This document shows positions 52,069 to 60,527 of a stretch of 64,000 bases of DNA, piece after piece. The stretch lies in contig NC_008268.1 in assembly GCF_000014565.1 (NCBI RefSeq), forward strand, positions 372,001-436,000, in the 5' to 3' direction. This stretch comes from Rhodococcus jostii RHA1. Its GTDB lineage: Bacteria > Actinomycetota > Actinomycetes > Mycobacteriales > Mycobacteriaceae. The translations under genes were made by a program, and so were the position numbers. The notes beneath the pieces were generated by a model. The model saw only the letters and a program-made list of their open reading frames with translations, was not told where the DNA came from and ran no database searches. The first letter of the stretch is position 1; the number at the start of each line of letters is the position of its first letter.

Positions 52069-52338
52069 ATGGCACGCAAGGATTCGCAACCCCAACTCAA
52101 AGACCAGGAAATGTACGAGGAACTCCGCGAGAAGGGCGATTCCAAGGAGAAGGCCGCACGAATCTCCAATGCCGCGGCCAGTCGTGGGCGCGAGAACGTC
52201 GGAAAGTCGGGCGGGAAGTCGCAGTCATACGAGGATTGGACGGTCGACGAGCTCCAGAAACGTGCCAAAGAGCTGGGTTTGCAGGGTTATTCGAAACTGA
52301 ACAAGAAGGAGCTCATCGACGAGCTTCGCAATCACTAG
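52069..52338 (+). CDS. Rho N-terminal/SAP-like domain protein (DUF7218 type)
   Basis: The 89-residue, highly charged protein has an N-terminal plasmid-stabilisation-like half (MARKDSQPQLKDQEMYEELREKGDSKEKAARISNAAA, RGRENVGKSGGKS). Its C-terminal Rho_N helix-extended-helix is YEDWTVDELQKRAKELGLQGYSKLNKKELIDELR. Rho_N domains bind nucleic acid. The family is common as a small actinobacterial stress or nucleoid-associated protein without a defined role. GGGAGG at 52056 supports the ATG at 52069. Confidence 0.82.
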   Translation: MARKDSQPQLKDQEMYEELREKGDSKEKAARISNAAASRGRENVGKSGGKSQSYEDWTVDELQKRAKELGLQGYSKLNKKELIDELRNH

Positions 52339-52421
52339 CCGGGCGGCCGCGCATGTGGCCGTTCGATCCTGCGCGATCGAGGCCTCACCAGCCGTTGCAA
52401 CCCGAAGGTCAGGAGAACAAC

Positions 52422-52832
52422 GTGCTGCTCGACGGTATCAACCACATCGCCTGGATCTCCAAGGATTCCGGCCGCTTGGGCCGGTTCTACGCCGACGTGT
52501 TCGACGCCGACGTCGGGCCCACGCGCTCCCACGGCGACGACGGCAAGGAAACGATGACCGTCATCCGCATCGGCCCGCACACCGAACTGAACATCTTCGT
52601 GATCGAAGGCAACACCGAACCTGAGCGCCAAACACCCATGTGGGGACGGGGACGCATCGATCATTTCGGCCTGCAGGCCGCCTCACACGAAGCATTCGCC
52701 ACGATTCGGCAACGTCTGATCGACGAGTCGGCCAGCGACGGAGCCGTCAACGACTTCGGCGCCGTCCAGAGCATCTTCTTCCGCGACCCCGACGGACTCG
52801 AGGGGGAAGTGCTTATCGCCAAACCCCGGTAG
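52422..52832 (+). CDS. VOC (glyoxalase-like) superfamily protein
   Basis: The 136-residue protein with one VOC domain has two beta-alpha-beta-beta-beta modules. The first is LLDGINHIAWISKDSGRLGRFYADVFDADVG, with the metal-type His; the second is GRIDHFGLQAASHEAFATIRQRL, then FRDPDGLEGEVLIAKP, with the terminal Glu. The fold serves dioxygenases, glyoxalases and resistance proteins. The metal-ligand positions (His, His, Glu) look present. The start is GTG at 52422 after AGGAGAA. Substrate unknown. Confidence 0.8.
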   Translation: MLLDGINHIAWISKDSGRLGRFYADVFDADVGPTRSHGDDGKETMTVIRIGPHTELNIFVIEGNTEPERQTPMWGRGRIDHFGLQAASHEAFATIRQRLIDESASDGAVNDFGAVQSIFFRDPDGLEGEVLIAKPR

Positions 52833-52968
52833 TACGCCCTGGCGACAGACACCGGGAACTCGATCCCGTCATGGCCGATGACCTGGATTTCGACCTCCAT
52901 CGATGCAGCAGGTCGTACCGTGGAACCGCCACCGATCCGCACAGTGACCGACGCGAGGAGTGCCGAAG

Positions 52969-53556
52969 ATGTTCGATCTCGAACCCGCCACCGACGTGAT
53001 GACCGCTCTCGTCGAGTCCGTGCGCGACGATCAACTCACAGCACCGACACCGTGCCCGGAGCTCACCGTCGGTGATCTCCTCGACCACATCGACGGGCTG
53101 TCGCTTGCGTTCACCGCCGCCGCGACGAAGACCCCGCCGGCCGGGGGCAGCCAACCACCCTCCGCCGATGCCGCTCGTCTCGGCGCTGACTGGCGCACCC
53201 GGATCCCCCAGCGTCTGGCCGCTCTCGCCGGCGCCTGGCGCGAAGAAGCGGCGTGGCACGGGATGACCCAGGCAGGTGGGCTCGACCTACCGGCCGACGT
53301 CGCAGGAGCGGTCGCGGTGGACGAGATCGTCGTGCACGGCTGGGACCTCGCCGTCGCCACCGGTCAGAACTTCGACAGCACACCGGAACTACTCGGCGCC
53401 GCATACGAGTTCGCGAAGTCATCGGCCGACCAGAACCCGCACGGCACGCCCGGACTGTTCGGGCCACCGGTGACCGTTCCTGACTCCGCGCCACTGCTCG
53501 AGCAACTGCTCGGCCTGACCGGCCGCGACCCACGGTGGGTTCCCGCCGCCACGTAG
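52969..53556 (+). CDS. TIGR03086-family (mycothiol maleylpyruvate isomerase-like) protein
   Basis: The 195-residue protein has the DinB/MDMPI four-helix fold. FDLEPATDVMTALVESVRDDQLTAPTPCPELTVGDLLDHIDGL (residues 2-44) holds the first metal-His helix. GAVAVDEIVVHGWDLAVATGQ holds the HxxD metal motif. Members are metal-dependent mycothiol S-transferases or isomerases. ATG at 52969 follows GAGGAG; a GTG at 52960 is in frame but overlaps that site. The substrate is unknown. The preceding VOC gene points the same way, perhaps for small-molecule detoxification. Confidence 0.85.
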   Translation: MFDLEPATDVMTALVESVRDDQLTAPTPCPELTVGDLLDHIDGLSLAFTAAATKTPPAGGSQPPSADAARLGADWRTRIPQRLAALAGAWREEAAWHGMTQAGGLDLPADVAGAVAVDEIVVHGWDLAVATGQNFDSTPELLGAAYEFAKSSADQNPHGTPGLFGPPVTVPDSAPLLEQLLGLTGRDPRWVPAAT

Positions 53557-53689
53557 CAGTCCGCACTGTCCGCCGCGGACAAAGCTCGAGGCGAACTCGA
53601 GCCCGGCAGAATATTTCGGACCACCCCCTGAGCATAGTGTCATGGATCACACGGCAAATCGAAGGGAACGAAACAGTGTCCGACATCGG

Positions 53690-53996
53690 CTATTCAACCT
53701 CGTGGGGCGCTCCGACGACGGCCGCATCGAGGACTCCGTCGTGGGTGGTGAGTGCGTTCTCGATCTACTTGGGGTAGCTGTTCTCGCCGCCGCGGATGAT
53801 CATGTCCTTGATGCGGTCGACGAGGGTGAGGTACCCGTCCTCGTCGAGTCGGCCGACGTCGCCCGTGTGGAGCCAGCCGTCGACGATGGTCCGGTCTGTC
53901 TCCTCCGGACGCCACAGAGCCGTGCATCACGTTGGCGCCGCGAACGACGACCTCGCCAACCTGTCCCGGGGGAAGCACGGCGCCGGACTCGTCCAT
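53690..53996 (-). pseudogene. Fragment of an AMP-forming acyl-CoA ligase
   Basis: The minus strand gives [21 protein letters not shown]. After a frame change, it gives [37 protein letters not shown], an in-frame TAG, then IENALTTHDGVLDAAVVGAPH. This is the A8/A10 region of the ANL superfamily (TGD and [16 protein letters not shown] motifs). Both ends are missing, and there is a frameshift and a stop. It abuts a citrate-synthase fragment of opposite orientation at about 54000, so the site is a recombination scar. Confidence 0.82.
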
Positions 53997-54495
53997 TATC
54001 GCGAGGGTCTACCCCGGCCCCGCCCGCGTCCTGCCGATGATCGAGGACACCGAGAAGTCCGGCGACGCCCGCGCCCTGGTCAAGGGCATCCTCGACCGCA
54101 AGGAAAAGCTGATGGGCTTCGGGCACCGCGTCTACCGCGCCGAAGACCCCCGCGCCCGGGTGCTGCGCGCCACCGCCAAACGCCTGAACGCCCCCCGCTA
54201 CGAGGCCGCCGCCGCCCTCGAACAGGCCGCCCTCGCCGAACTGCGCGAGCGCCGCCCCGAGCGGGCCATCGAAACCAACGTCGAATTCTGGGCCGCGGTC
54301 ATCCTCGACTTCGCCGAGGTCCCCGCGCACATGATGCCCGCGATGTTCACCTGCGGCCGCACCGCCGGCTGGTGCGCCCACATCCTCGAACAGAAACGTC
54401 TCGGCAAGCTCGTCCGCCCCGCCGCCATCTACACCGGACCCGCGCCCCGCACCCCCGAATCCGTCGACGGCTGGGACCAGATCGCCTCGACGTAG
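53997..54495 (+). pseudogene. C-terminal fragment of citrate synthase
   Basis: An open plus-strand frame encodes ARVLPMIEDTEKSGDARALVKGILDRKEKLMGFGHRVYRAEDPRARVLR and NVEFWAAVILDFAEVPAHMMPAMFTCGRTAGWCAHILEQ, ending PESVDGWDQIAST. This is the last ~160 residues of an actinobacterial citrate synthase 2, with the GFGHRVY His and the second-domain Asp kept. The N-terminal ~60 % is missing and no start signal exists, so it cannot work. It starts exactly where the ligase fragment ends. Confidence 0.85.
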
Positions 54496-54589
54496 AGGTC
54501 GACACCGTTGAGAAACGCGACGCCGAGCCGCGCAAGACGCCGTCCGCGGGCGGGCGCCTACTGGCGGCGGATGGGCCTACGGGCCTCGA

Positions 54590-55636
54590 TCATCGGTGCT
54601 GTTCGCGGTAGCGGCTCGGACTGATGCCGTAGGTCGCTGTGAATGCTCTGCTGAAGACGGACAGATCGATGAACCCGAACTGGGCTGCGATGTCGGTCAG
54701 GGATCGGGGGATGTTGCGTGGGGACACCATCGCTTGGCGGCAGGCCTCGAGGCGGTGTTCGCGAATCGTGGCAGCAGCGGTTGCGTCGAAGCGCGCGAAC
54801 ACTCTGTGGACGGTTCTGGTGGAGACGAAGAAAGCCTTCGCGATCCCGGACGGGGACAGGTCCGGGTCGTCGAGGTGCTGTCCGATGTACTGCACCATGT
54901 TCGCGTACAACTCCCGCATGGCGGCATCTGGATCGTCGGGCTGACATTCCTCCTGCGCCGCGGTGATGGCCAGGTCGGCCAAACCGCCGGCGAGCCCGAT
55001 CGCGCCTCCGGAGGAGACCTCCCCGTCGGCGACGAGGAGCCTGGACAACATTGGTGACAGTAACTGTCCCACAGGGGAAGTGGAGCTGACGGTTCGCGCT
55101 GTCAACTGCTGTGACTGGCTCTCGGTGAGCGACACCGAGGCGCGCGGCCAGGTGAACACGCGCAGGTGCCAGTCCGGATGCAGGTTCCAGGTAAAGGGTC
55201 GTGAGGTCTCGTAGAGGGCGAAATCACCCGGGCCGAGAATGCAGGTACGTCCGTCCTGGATGAGCTGACCCTCACCCGCGACCACCATGCCGATCTGCAT
55301 CAAATCGAGTGGGTGGCGGTCGGCAAGCCTCGCCGTTCGGCGGAAGGATTGCGATGTCGCGGTGACGTCGGCAGCCATCAGGTGCGCGAAATGCCGGGTG
55401 TGGACCGCGCCGGTGAAGTGCGTGGGCTCGGCGGGATCGATATCCAGCGCGACGAAGGTGTCGCGGATCGTGTCGATCCAGGTGCCGAGCGTGGTGGTCC
55501 GAACCACCTCGCGGCGCTGCTGAGGTGTCGACCCGGCGCGCGACAGTGACGGTTGCAGCACCGGCGTGTTCGCGGGCCGGCAATCCGAGCCGTCCCCATG
55601 CACGAGGTCGCCATCAGGCGGTGGCAACGACGTCAT
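54590..55636 (-). CDS. AraC-family regulator of the aldoxime-nitrile cluster
   Basis: The 348-residue regulator has an N-terminal AraC_binding_2-type domain (FVALDIDPAEPTHFTGAVHTRHFAHLMAADVTATSQSFRRTARL, DLMQIGMVVAGEGQLIQDGRTCILGPGDFALYET). Its C-terminal AraC HTH carries DLSPSGIAKAFFVSTRTVHRVF and RSLTDIAAQFGFIDLSVFSRAFTATYGISPSRYRE. It has the same type as NitR and OxdR, activators of nitrilase or aldoxime-dehydratase genes induced by nitrile- or amide-type compounds. ATG at 55636 follows GGGAG. It is divergent from oxd over 786 bp, the only regulator next to the cluster. Confidence 0.88.
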   Translation of the reverse strand: MTSLPPPDGDLVHGDGSDCRPANTPVLQPSLSRAGSTPQQRREVVRTTTLGTWIDTIRDTFVALDIDPAEPTHFTGAVHTRHFAHLMAADVTATSQSFRRTARLADRHPLDLMQIGMVVAGEGQLIQDGRTCILGPGDFALYETSRPFTWNLHPDWHLRVFTWPRASVSLTESQSQQLTARTVSSTSPVGQLLSPMLSRLLVADGEVSSGGAIGLAGGLADLAITAAQEECQPDDPDAAMRELYANMVQYIGQHLDDPDLSPSGIAKAFFVSTRTVHRVFARFDATAAATIREHRLEACRQAMVSPRNIPRSLTDIAAQFGFIDLSVFSRAFTATYGISPSRYREQHR

Positions 55637-56422
55637 GAACAGCTCCCTCTCCTCGCGTGAACCCAACGCTATGAGCGGGGAAACCGCATGTCAACGCGCG
55701 CTCGCCTATTTACGCGGAAGAAACACGATTTCCCACCCGTGACAAAGCCGCATACGTGTCGGGGCGTGATTCGCGAACCCTGCGAATTCCGGCGCCAGTG
55801 GTTCCGCCCCCCGCGGTGACGATGTCGCGGAGTGCAAAGGGGGTAGTCGCTGAGCGTCAAACATCACGCCTCGGAAGCTCCTACGGTTCGAGTACGCCGG
55901 AAAGACCCGGATGGCTCACGGGACCTCCTGGTCCGATTGACGATTCCTCGTCCCGGCCGCTAGCGGATCGTCGATGTACACAGAAGGACAAACTATGGAA
56001 GTCGCCGCCGTTCGCCGCTCTGTGGACCCCCACCGAGTAATCGCTCTTCGCGGAGCGACGTAGCATGCCTGTCCTGCTGCTCGACGCTGTCATTGCACTT
56101 CTCCGAATGCTGATTCGCCCCCACCGTTGGCCGGCCGACCTGAGGGGCGGTGTCAACAGAATCGCGGCGGCACGAGCCTACCGACGGTCGATGGCACTCC
56201 ACGCGCATATGGCGGGTACACACGACGAGCGCGTGTACGCCGAGGATTTCGGCGCCACAGCTCTCCCGGCAGTGACCACAAGTTCTTGCGCCGAGCGTCG
56301 CTGATCGTCGAACTACCTGTCGCTCGCAGTCAAATCCACACCGGGACAACACGGTAGCTTCGACTACCAACCGAGTTGCCGAACGTTCTCGGCAAGCCCC
56401 AACTCATGAATGAGGAGTCTTC
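55637..56422. promoter_or_regulatory. Long divergent control region of the nitrile cluster
   Basis: These 786 bp hold no recognisable gene, only short frames without ribosome sites. The inverted repeat TTGCCGA-N6-TCGGCAA lies at 56376-56395, 27 bp before the oxd ATG, and could be an operator or a leader hairpin. GAGGAG precedes the oxd start. The length is unusual for an AraC-controlled promoter, so more sites or an unannotated small gene are possible. Confidence 0.45.
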
Positions 56423-57496
56423 ATGGAATCTGCAATCGGCGACCATCTCACTTGCCCGCGGAGCCTGACTCGGCGTGTGCCCGACGACTACCAACCCCCT
56501 TTCCCCATGTGGGTGGGACGTGCTGACGAACGCCTACAGCAGGTGGTCATGGCGTATCTCGGCGTGCAGTTCCGCGGCGACGAGCAACGCCCGGCCGCGC
56601 TTGCGGCCATGCGCGACATCGTTGCCGGCTTCGATCTCGACGACGGCCCGTTGCACCACGACCTGACCCATCATGCGGACAATCAGGGCTACGAGAATCT
56701 GATTGTCGTAGGATACTGGAAAGACCTTGCTGCCCACACTCGTTGGATTCAAGGCTCTGCCGTCGCCGACTGGTGGGCATCAGATGAACGACTGTCCGAG
56801 GGACTTGGCTACTTCCGCGAGATCGTTGCCCCACGTGCCGAGCAATTCGAAACGCTCTACGCCTTTCAGGACCACCTCCCCGGTGTCGGCGCTGTCATGG
56901 ACGGGATCAGCGGCGAGATCAACGAACACGGGTACTGGGGTTCGATGCGCGAACGTTTCCCGATCTCCCAGAATGACTGGATGCAGCCCTCGGGCGACCT
57001 GCGGGTGATCAGCGGCAATCCCGCTGCCGGTGGCCGTGTCGTGGTACAAGGCCACGACAATATCGCGCTGATTCGGTCCGGCCAGGATTGGAAGGATGCC
57101 GAATCCGAAGAACGCGCCCTGTATCTCGAGGAAATCCTCCCGACCTTGCAGCAGGGCATGGATTTTCTTCGCGACAACGGCGAGTCGGTGGGCTGCTACA
57201 GCAACAGGTTCGTGCGCAACATCGATCTGGAAGGGAACTATCTCGATCTGAGCTACAACATCGGCCATTGGGGTTCGCTCGACAAACTCGAGCGCTGGGC
57301 AGAATCCCATCCGACCCACCTACGAATCTTCACCACCTTCTTCCGCGTCGCCGCCGGCCTGTCAAAACTTCGGCTCTATCACGAGGTCTCGGTGTTCGAC
57401 GCCTGCGACCAGCTGTACGAGTACATCAACTGCCACCCCCAGACCGGCATGATGCGCGACGCCCAACCGGTCAAGCACGCGAGGAGCACCACCTGA
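56423..57496 (+). CDS. oxd: Aldoxime dehydratase (heme enzyme)
   Basis: The 357-residue heme lyase dehydrates aldoximes (R-CH=NOH) to nitriles with ferrous heme. Numbered from this ATG, the residues known from OxdA/OxdRE structures fall in register: proximal heme ligand His299 (HPTHLRIF), catalytic His320 (LRLYHEVSV), Arg178 (MRERFP) and Ser219 (ALIRSG). The length is close to the ~353 residues of Rhodococcus enzymes. It opens the nitrile operon, supplying the nitrile hydratase substrate. Its stop overlaps the amidase start (TGATG). Control is probably by the divergent AraC protein. Confidence 0.95.
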   Translation: MESAIGDHLTCPRSLTRRVPDDYQPPFPMWVGRADERLQQVVMAYLGVQFRGDEQRPAALAAMRDIVAGFDLDDGPLHHDLTHHADNQGYENLIVVGYWKDLAAHTRWIQGSAVADWWASDERLSEGLGYFREIVAPRAEQFETLYAFQDHLPGVGAVMDGISGEINEHGYWGSMRERFPISQNDWMQPSGDLRVISGNPAAGGRVVVQGHDNIALIRSGQDWKDAESEERALYLEEILPTLQQGMDFLRDNGESVGCYSNRFVRNIDLEGNYLDLSYNIGHWGSLDKLERWAESHPTHLRIFTTFFRVAAGLSKLRLYHEVSVFDACDQLYEYINCHPQTGMMRDAQPVKHARSTT

Positions 57497-59055
57497 TGAC
57501 AGTCATCCGACCGAACGACGATGCAATCGGTTCTGCCGCAAATCGTTACGGCCTACATCTCGACGCTGCCACTCGGCAGGAGTTCGCAGGCCTGGTCGAC
57601 GGCGCGCTCGGTTCGTACGATGTGGTCGACGACCTGTATGCGGACGAGAGTTTCTCGGCACCCTCCCGCGATCATGCGACACCCGATGCGAGCGACAATC
57701 CCTTGGGCGCATGGTATGTAACCACAAGTATCTCGACCGCGACGGGTGGGCCTCTGACCGGCCGGCGGGTGGCGATCAAAGACAACGTGACCGTCGCCGG
57801 CGTGCCCATGATGAACGGATCGCGATCGCTGGAGGGTTTCGTTCCCACCCGTGATGCAACCGTGGTCACCCGACTGCTCGATGCCGGCGCCACGGTGGCG
57901 GGCAAGGCGGTGTGTGAGGATCTGTGCTTTTCCGGTTCGAGCTTCACCCCGGCCACCGGTCCGGTGCGCAACCCGTGGGACCCTGACCGCGAGGCCGGTG
58001 GATCCTCCGGAGGCAGCGCAGCCCTCGTCGCGGCCGGCGATGTCGATTTCGCGATCGGCGGCGACCAGGGTGGGTCGATCCGCATTCCGGCCGCATTCTG
58101 CGGCGTAGTCGGCCACAAGCCCACGTTCGGGCTGGTCCCCTACACCGGCGCCTTCCCCATCGAGCGCACGATCGATCATCTCGGGCCCATTACCCGCACG
58201 GTCGAAGACGCCGCCCTGCTTCTGTCGGTGATCGCCGGCCGTGACGGCCACGATCCCCGCCAACCGGACAACCTCGTGGTGGATGACTATGTCTCGACCC
58301 TCGACACCGGGACCGACGGCCTGCGGGTCGGCGTCGTGAGTCAGGGATTCGGGCACGCGAACTCACAGCCGGAGGTCGATGATGCGGTCCGCGCGGCCGC
58401 ACACCGCTTCACCGAGGCTGGCGGCGTGGTCGACGAGGTGAGCATTCCGTGGCATCTGCACGCGTTCCACGTGTGGAACGTGATCGCCACCGACGGCGGC
58501 GCCTATCAGATGCTCGACGGCAACGGCTACGGCCTCAACGCAGACGGCCTCTACGACCCCGAACTGATGGCGTACTTTGCGCAGCACCGCATCCAGCACG
58601 CTGATGCCCTGTCCGAAACCGTCAAACTCGTCGCCTTGTGCGGCCATCACGGTGTCACCGCGTTGGGCGGATCGAGCTACGGCAAGGCCCGCAACCTGGT
58701 ACCGCGCGCTCGCGCCGCCTACGATGCGGCGCTGGAGAACTACGACGTCCTGGTCATGCCGACTCTGCCCTACGTTGCCTCCGAACTTCCGGCGCAGGAT
58801 GTGGACCGAGTCACCTACGTCACCAAAGCCCTCGGAATGATCGCGAACACCGCCCCATTCGATGTCACCGGCCATCCGGCCCTGTCAGTGCCGGCAGGTC
58901 TGGTGAACGGTCTTCCCGTCGGAATGATGGTCATCGGGAAGCGATTCGACGACGCCACGGTCTTACGCGCCGGCCACGCATTCGAACAGATCCGCGGCGC
59001 CTTCCCCACGGCATCCGGCCAACCGGCTACCAGTGCACGTCTGAGTCTCGCCTGA
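57496..59055 (+). CDS. ami: Amidase (amidase-signature family) of the nitrile pathway
   Basis: The 519-residue amidase hydrolyses the amide made by nitrile hydratase to acid and ammonia. The Ser-cisSer-Lys triad is in register with the Rhodococcus sp. N-771 enzyme, shifted by one: Lys95 (RVAIKDNVTV), Ser170 (GGSSGGSAA) and Ser194 (GGDQGGSIRIPAAFCG). The alpha-helical N-terminus (SAANRYGLHLDAATRQEFAGLVDG) and NTAPFDVTGHPALSVPAG near the C-terminus are typical. It is coupled to oxd upstream. A 72-bp gap leads to the nitrile hydratase alpha gene. Confidence 0.94.
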   Translation: MTVIRPNDDAIGSAANRYGLHLDAATRQEFAGLVDGALGSYDVVDDLYADESFSAPSRDHATPDASDNPLGAWYVTTSISTATGGPLTGRRVAIKDNVTVAGVPMMNGSRSLEGFVPTRDATVVTRLLDAGATVAGKAVCEDLCFSGSSFTPATGPVRNPWDPDREAGGSSGGSAALVAAGDVDFAIGGDQGGSIRIPAAFCGVVGHKPTFGLVPYTGAFPIERTIDHLGPITRTVEDAALLLSVIAGRDGHDPRQPDNLVVDDYVSTLDTGTDGLRVGVVSQGFGHANSQPEVDDAVRAAAHRFTEAGGVVDEVSIPWHLHAFHVWNVIATDGGAYQMLDGNGYGLNADGLYDPELMAYFAQHRIQHADALSETVKLVALCGHHGVTALGGSSYGKARNLVPRARAAYDAALENYDVLVMPTLPYVASELPAQDVDRVTYVTKALGMIANTAPFDVTGHPALSVPAGLVNGLPVGMMVIGKRFDDATVLRAGHAFEQIRGAFPTASGQPATSARLSLA

Positions 59056-59127
59056 GACAAGGCGCGTCCCGCCCGGCCACTCACACCACCACTTCACAAG
59101 TATCAGCCCCTACAGAAAGTGGAAACA

Positions 59128-59751
59128 ATGTCGGCAACGATCGAACACACACCAGACAACGCGGCACCAGCTCAAGCGCCGGCGTCGGATCGCGCGTGGG
59201 CCCTGTTCCGTGCGCTCGACGGAAAGGGCCTGGTCCCAGAGGGTTACACCGAAGGGTGGAAGAAGACCTTCGAGGAGGATTTCAGCCCGAAACGCGGCGC
59301 CGAACTCGTCGCGCGAGCCTGGACCGACCCGGAATTCCGCGACCTGCTCCTCACCGACGGCACCGCGGCCGTGGACCAGTACGGATATCTGGGACCGCAG
59401 GGCGAATACATCGTGGCGCTCGAAGACACCCCCACCCTCAAGAACGTCATCGTATGCTCCCTGTGCTCGTGCACCGCGTGGCCCATCCTCGGGTTGCCGC
59501 CGACCTGGTACAAGAGCTTCGAGTACCGTGCCCGCGTCGTCCGTGAACCTCGAAAAGTGCTGTCGGAGATGGGAACCGACATCCCGGAGAATGTCGAGAT
59601 CCGTGTGTACGACACCACCGCCGAGACCCGCTACATCGTGCTCCCCCAACGGCCGGCCGGCACCGAAGGCTGGAGCCGAGAACAACTGCAGCAGATCGTG
59701 ACCAAGGACTGCCTGATCGGGGTCGCAGTCCCGCAGGTCTCGGCCAACTGA
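59128..59751 (+). CDS. nha1: Nitrile hydratase alpha subunit, Fe type
   Basis: The 207-residue alpha subunit carries the metal-claw motif VCSLCSCTAWPILGLPP: Cys110, Cys113, Ser114 and Cys115 counting Met (109, 112, 113, 114 in the N-771 numbering). Ser after the first Cys, rather than Thr, and the length mark the non-heme iron class. In that class two of the Cys are oxidised to sulfinate and sulfenate and the enzyme is often light-activated after NO binding. The start MSATIEH at 59128 matches known proteins; a GTG at 59119 is an unneeded alternative. With beta it forms the heterodimer hydrating nitriles to amides. Confidence 0.96.
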   Translation: MSATIEHTPDNAAPAQAPASDRAWALFRALDGKGLVPEGYTEGWKKTFEEDFSPKRGAELVARAWTDPEFRDLLLTDGTAAVDQYGYLGPQGEYIVALEDTPTLKNVIVCSLCSCTAWPILGLPPTWYKSFEYRARVVREPRKVLSEMGTDIPENVEIRVYDTTAETRYIVLPQRPAGTEGWSREQLQQIVTKDCLIGVAVPQVSAN

Positions 59752-59776
59752 ACCACCAACCAAAGGAGATAGCCCC

Positions 59777-60415
59777 ATGGATGGAGTACACGATCTCGCC
59801 GGTGTTCAAGGATTCGGCAAGGTGCCCCACACCGTCGACGCCGACATCGGCCCCACCTTCCACGCCGAGTGGGAACACCTCCCCTACAGCCTGCTCTTCC
59901 TCGGAGCGGCGGACCTGGGTGCATTCAGTGTCGACGAGGTCCGCCACGTCGTCGAACGGATGGAACCGCGCCACTACATGATGACGCCCTATTACGAGAG
60001 GTACGTCATCGGCGTTGCCACCCTCATGGTCGAGAAGGGAATCCTCACCCACGACGAGCTCGAAGTCCTCGCCGGGGGCCCGTTCCCCCTGTCCCGGCCG
60101 GCCGAGTCGGAGGGACGTCCTGCCCGCACCGACACGATCACTTTCGAGGTCGGGCAGCGTGTCCGGGTCCGCGACGAATACGTTGCCGGTCATATCCGGA
60201 TGCCCGCCTACTGCCGCGGCAGGGTCGGTACCGTCACCCACCGCACCGGCGAGACATGGCCGTTCCCCGACGCCATCGGCCACGGCCGCGCTGACGCCGG
60301 GGAGGAACCGACCTACCACGTCGAGTTCGCGGCCGAGGACCTGTTCGGAGACGACACCGACGCCGGCAGCGTCGTAGTCGACCTGTTCGAGGGGTACCTC
60401 GAACCGGCAGCCTGA
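59777..60415 (+). CDS. nha2: Nitrile hydratase beta subunit
   Basis: The 212-residue beta subunit is identical in length to the Rhodococcus Fe-type enzymes. It begins MDGVHDLAGVQGFGKVPH and has Arg56 in SVDEVRHVVERMEPRHYM, which bonds to the oxidised alpha cysteines in known structures. The SH3-like C-terminal barrel is VGQRVRVRDEYVAGHIRMPAYCRGRVG, ending VDLFEGYLEPAA. It has no active-site metal of its own and shapes the substrate pocket. It lies 25 bp after alpha with AAGGAG before the ATG. Confidence 0.96.
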   Translation: MDGVHDLAGVQGFGKVPHTVDADIGPTFHAEWEHLPYSLLFLGAADLGAFSVDEVRHVVERMEPRHYMMTPYYERYVIGVATLMVEKGILTHDELEVLAGGPFPLSRPAESEGRPARTDTITFEVGQRVRVRDEYVAGHIRMPAYCRGRVGTVTHRTGETWPFPDAIGHGRADAGEEPTYHVEFAAEDLFGDDTDAGSVVVDLFEGYLEPAA

Positions 60416-60439
60416 CCCGCTGCCCGCACTGTCACCAAC

Positions 60440-60485
60440 GGCGTGGGCGGGTACGCAACCCGAGTGCGCGTTACCCGCCCACGCC
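60440..60485. terminator. Strong hairpin between nha2 and nha3
   Basis: GGCGTGGGCGGGTA (60440-60453) and its perfect complement TACCCGCCCACGCC (60472-60485) make a 14-bp stem with an 18-base loop. No T tract follows. It may reduce read-through so that less activator than hydratase is made, or protect the upstream message. Confidence 0.6.
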
Positions 60486-60527
60486 CCATAGCCGGGATCT
60501 CCCCGACCCCTCGGAAGGACTCCAAAC

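Noticed and set aside
56065..56304. A small protein gene in the AraC-oxd gap
   Set aside because: A 79-residue frame exists but has no ribosome site, no recognisable motif and an equally good frame on the other strand.
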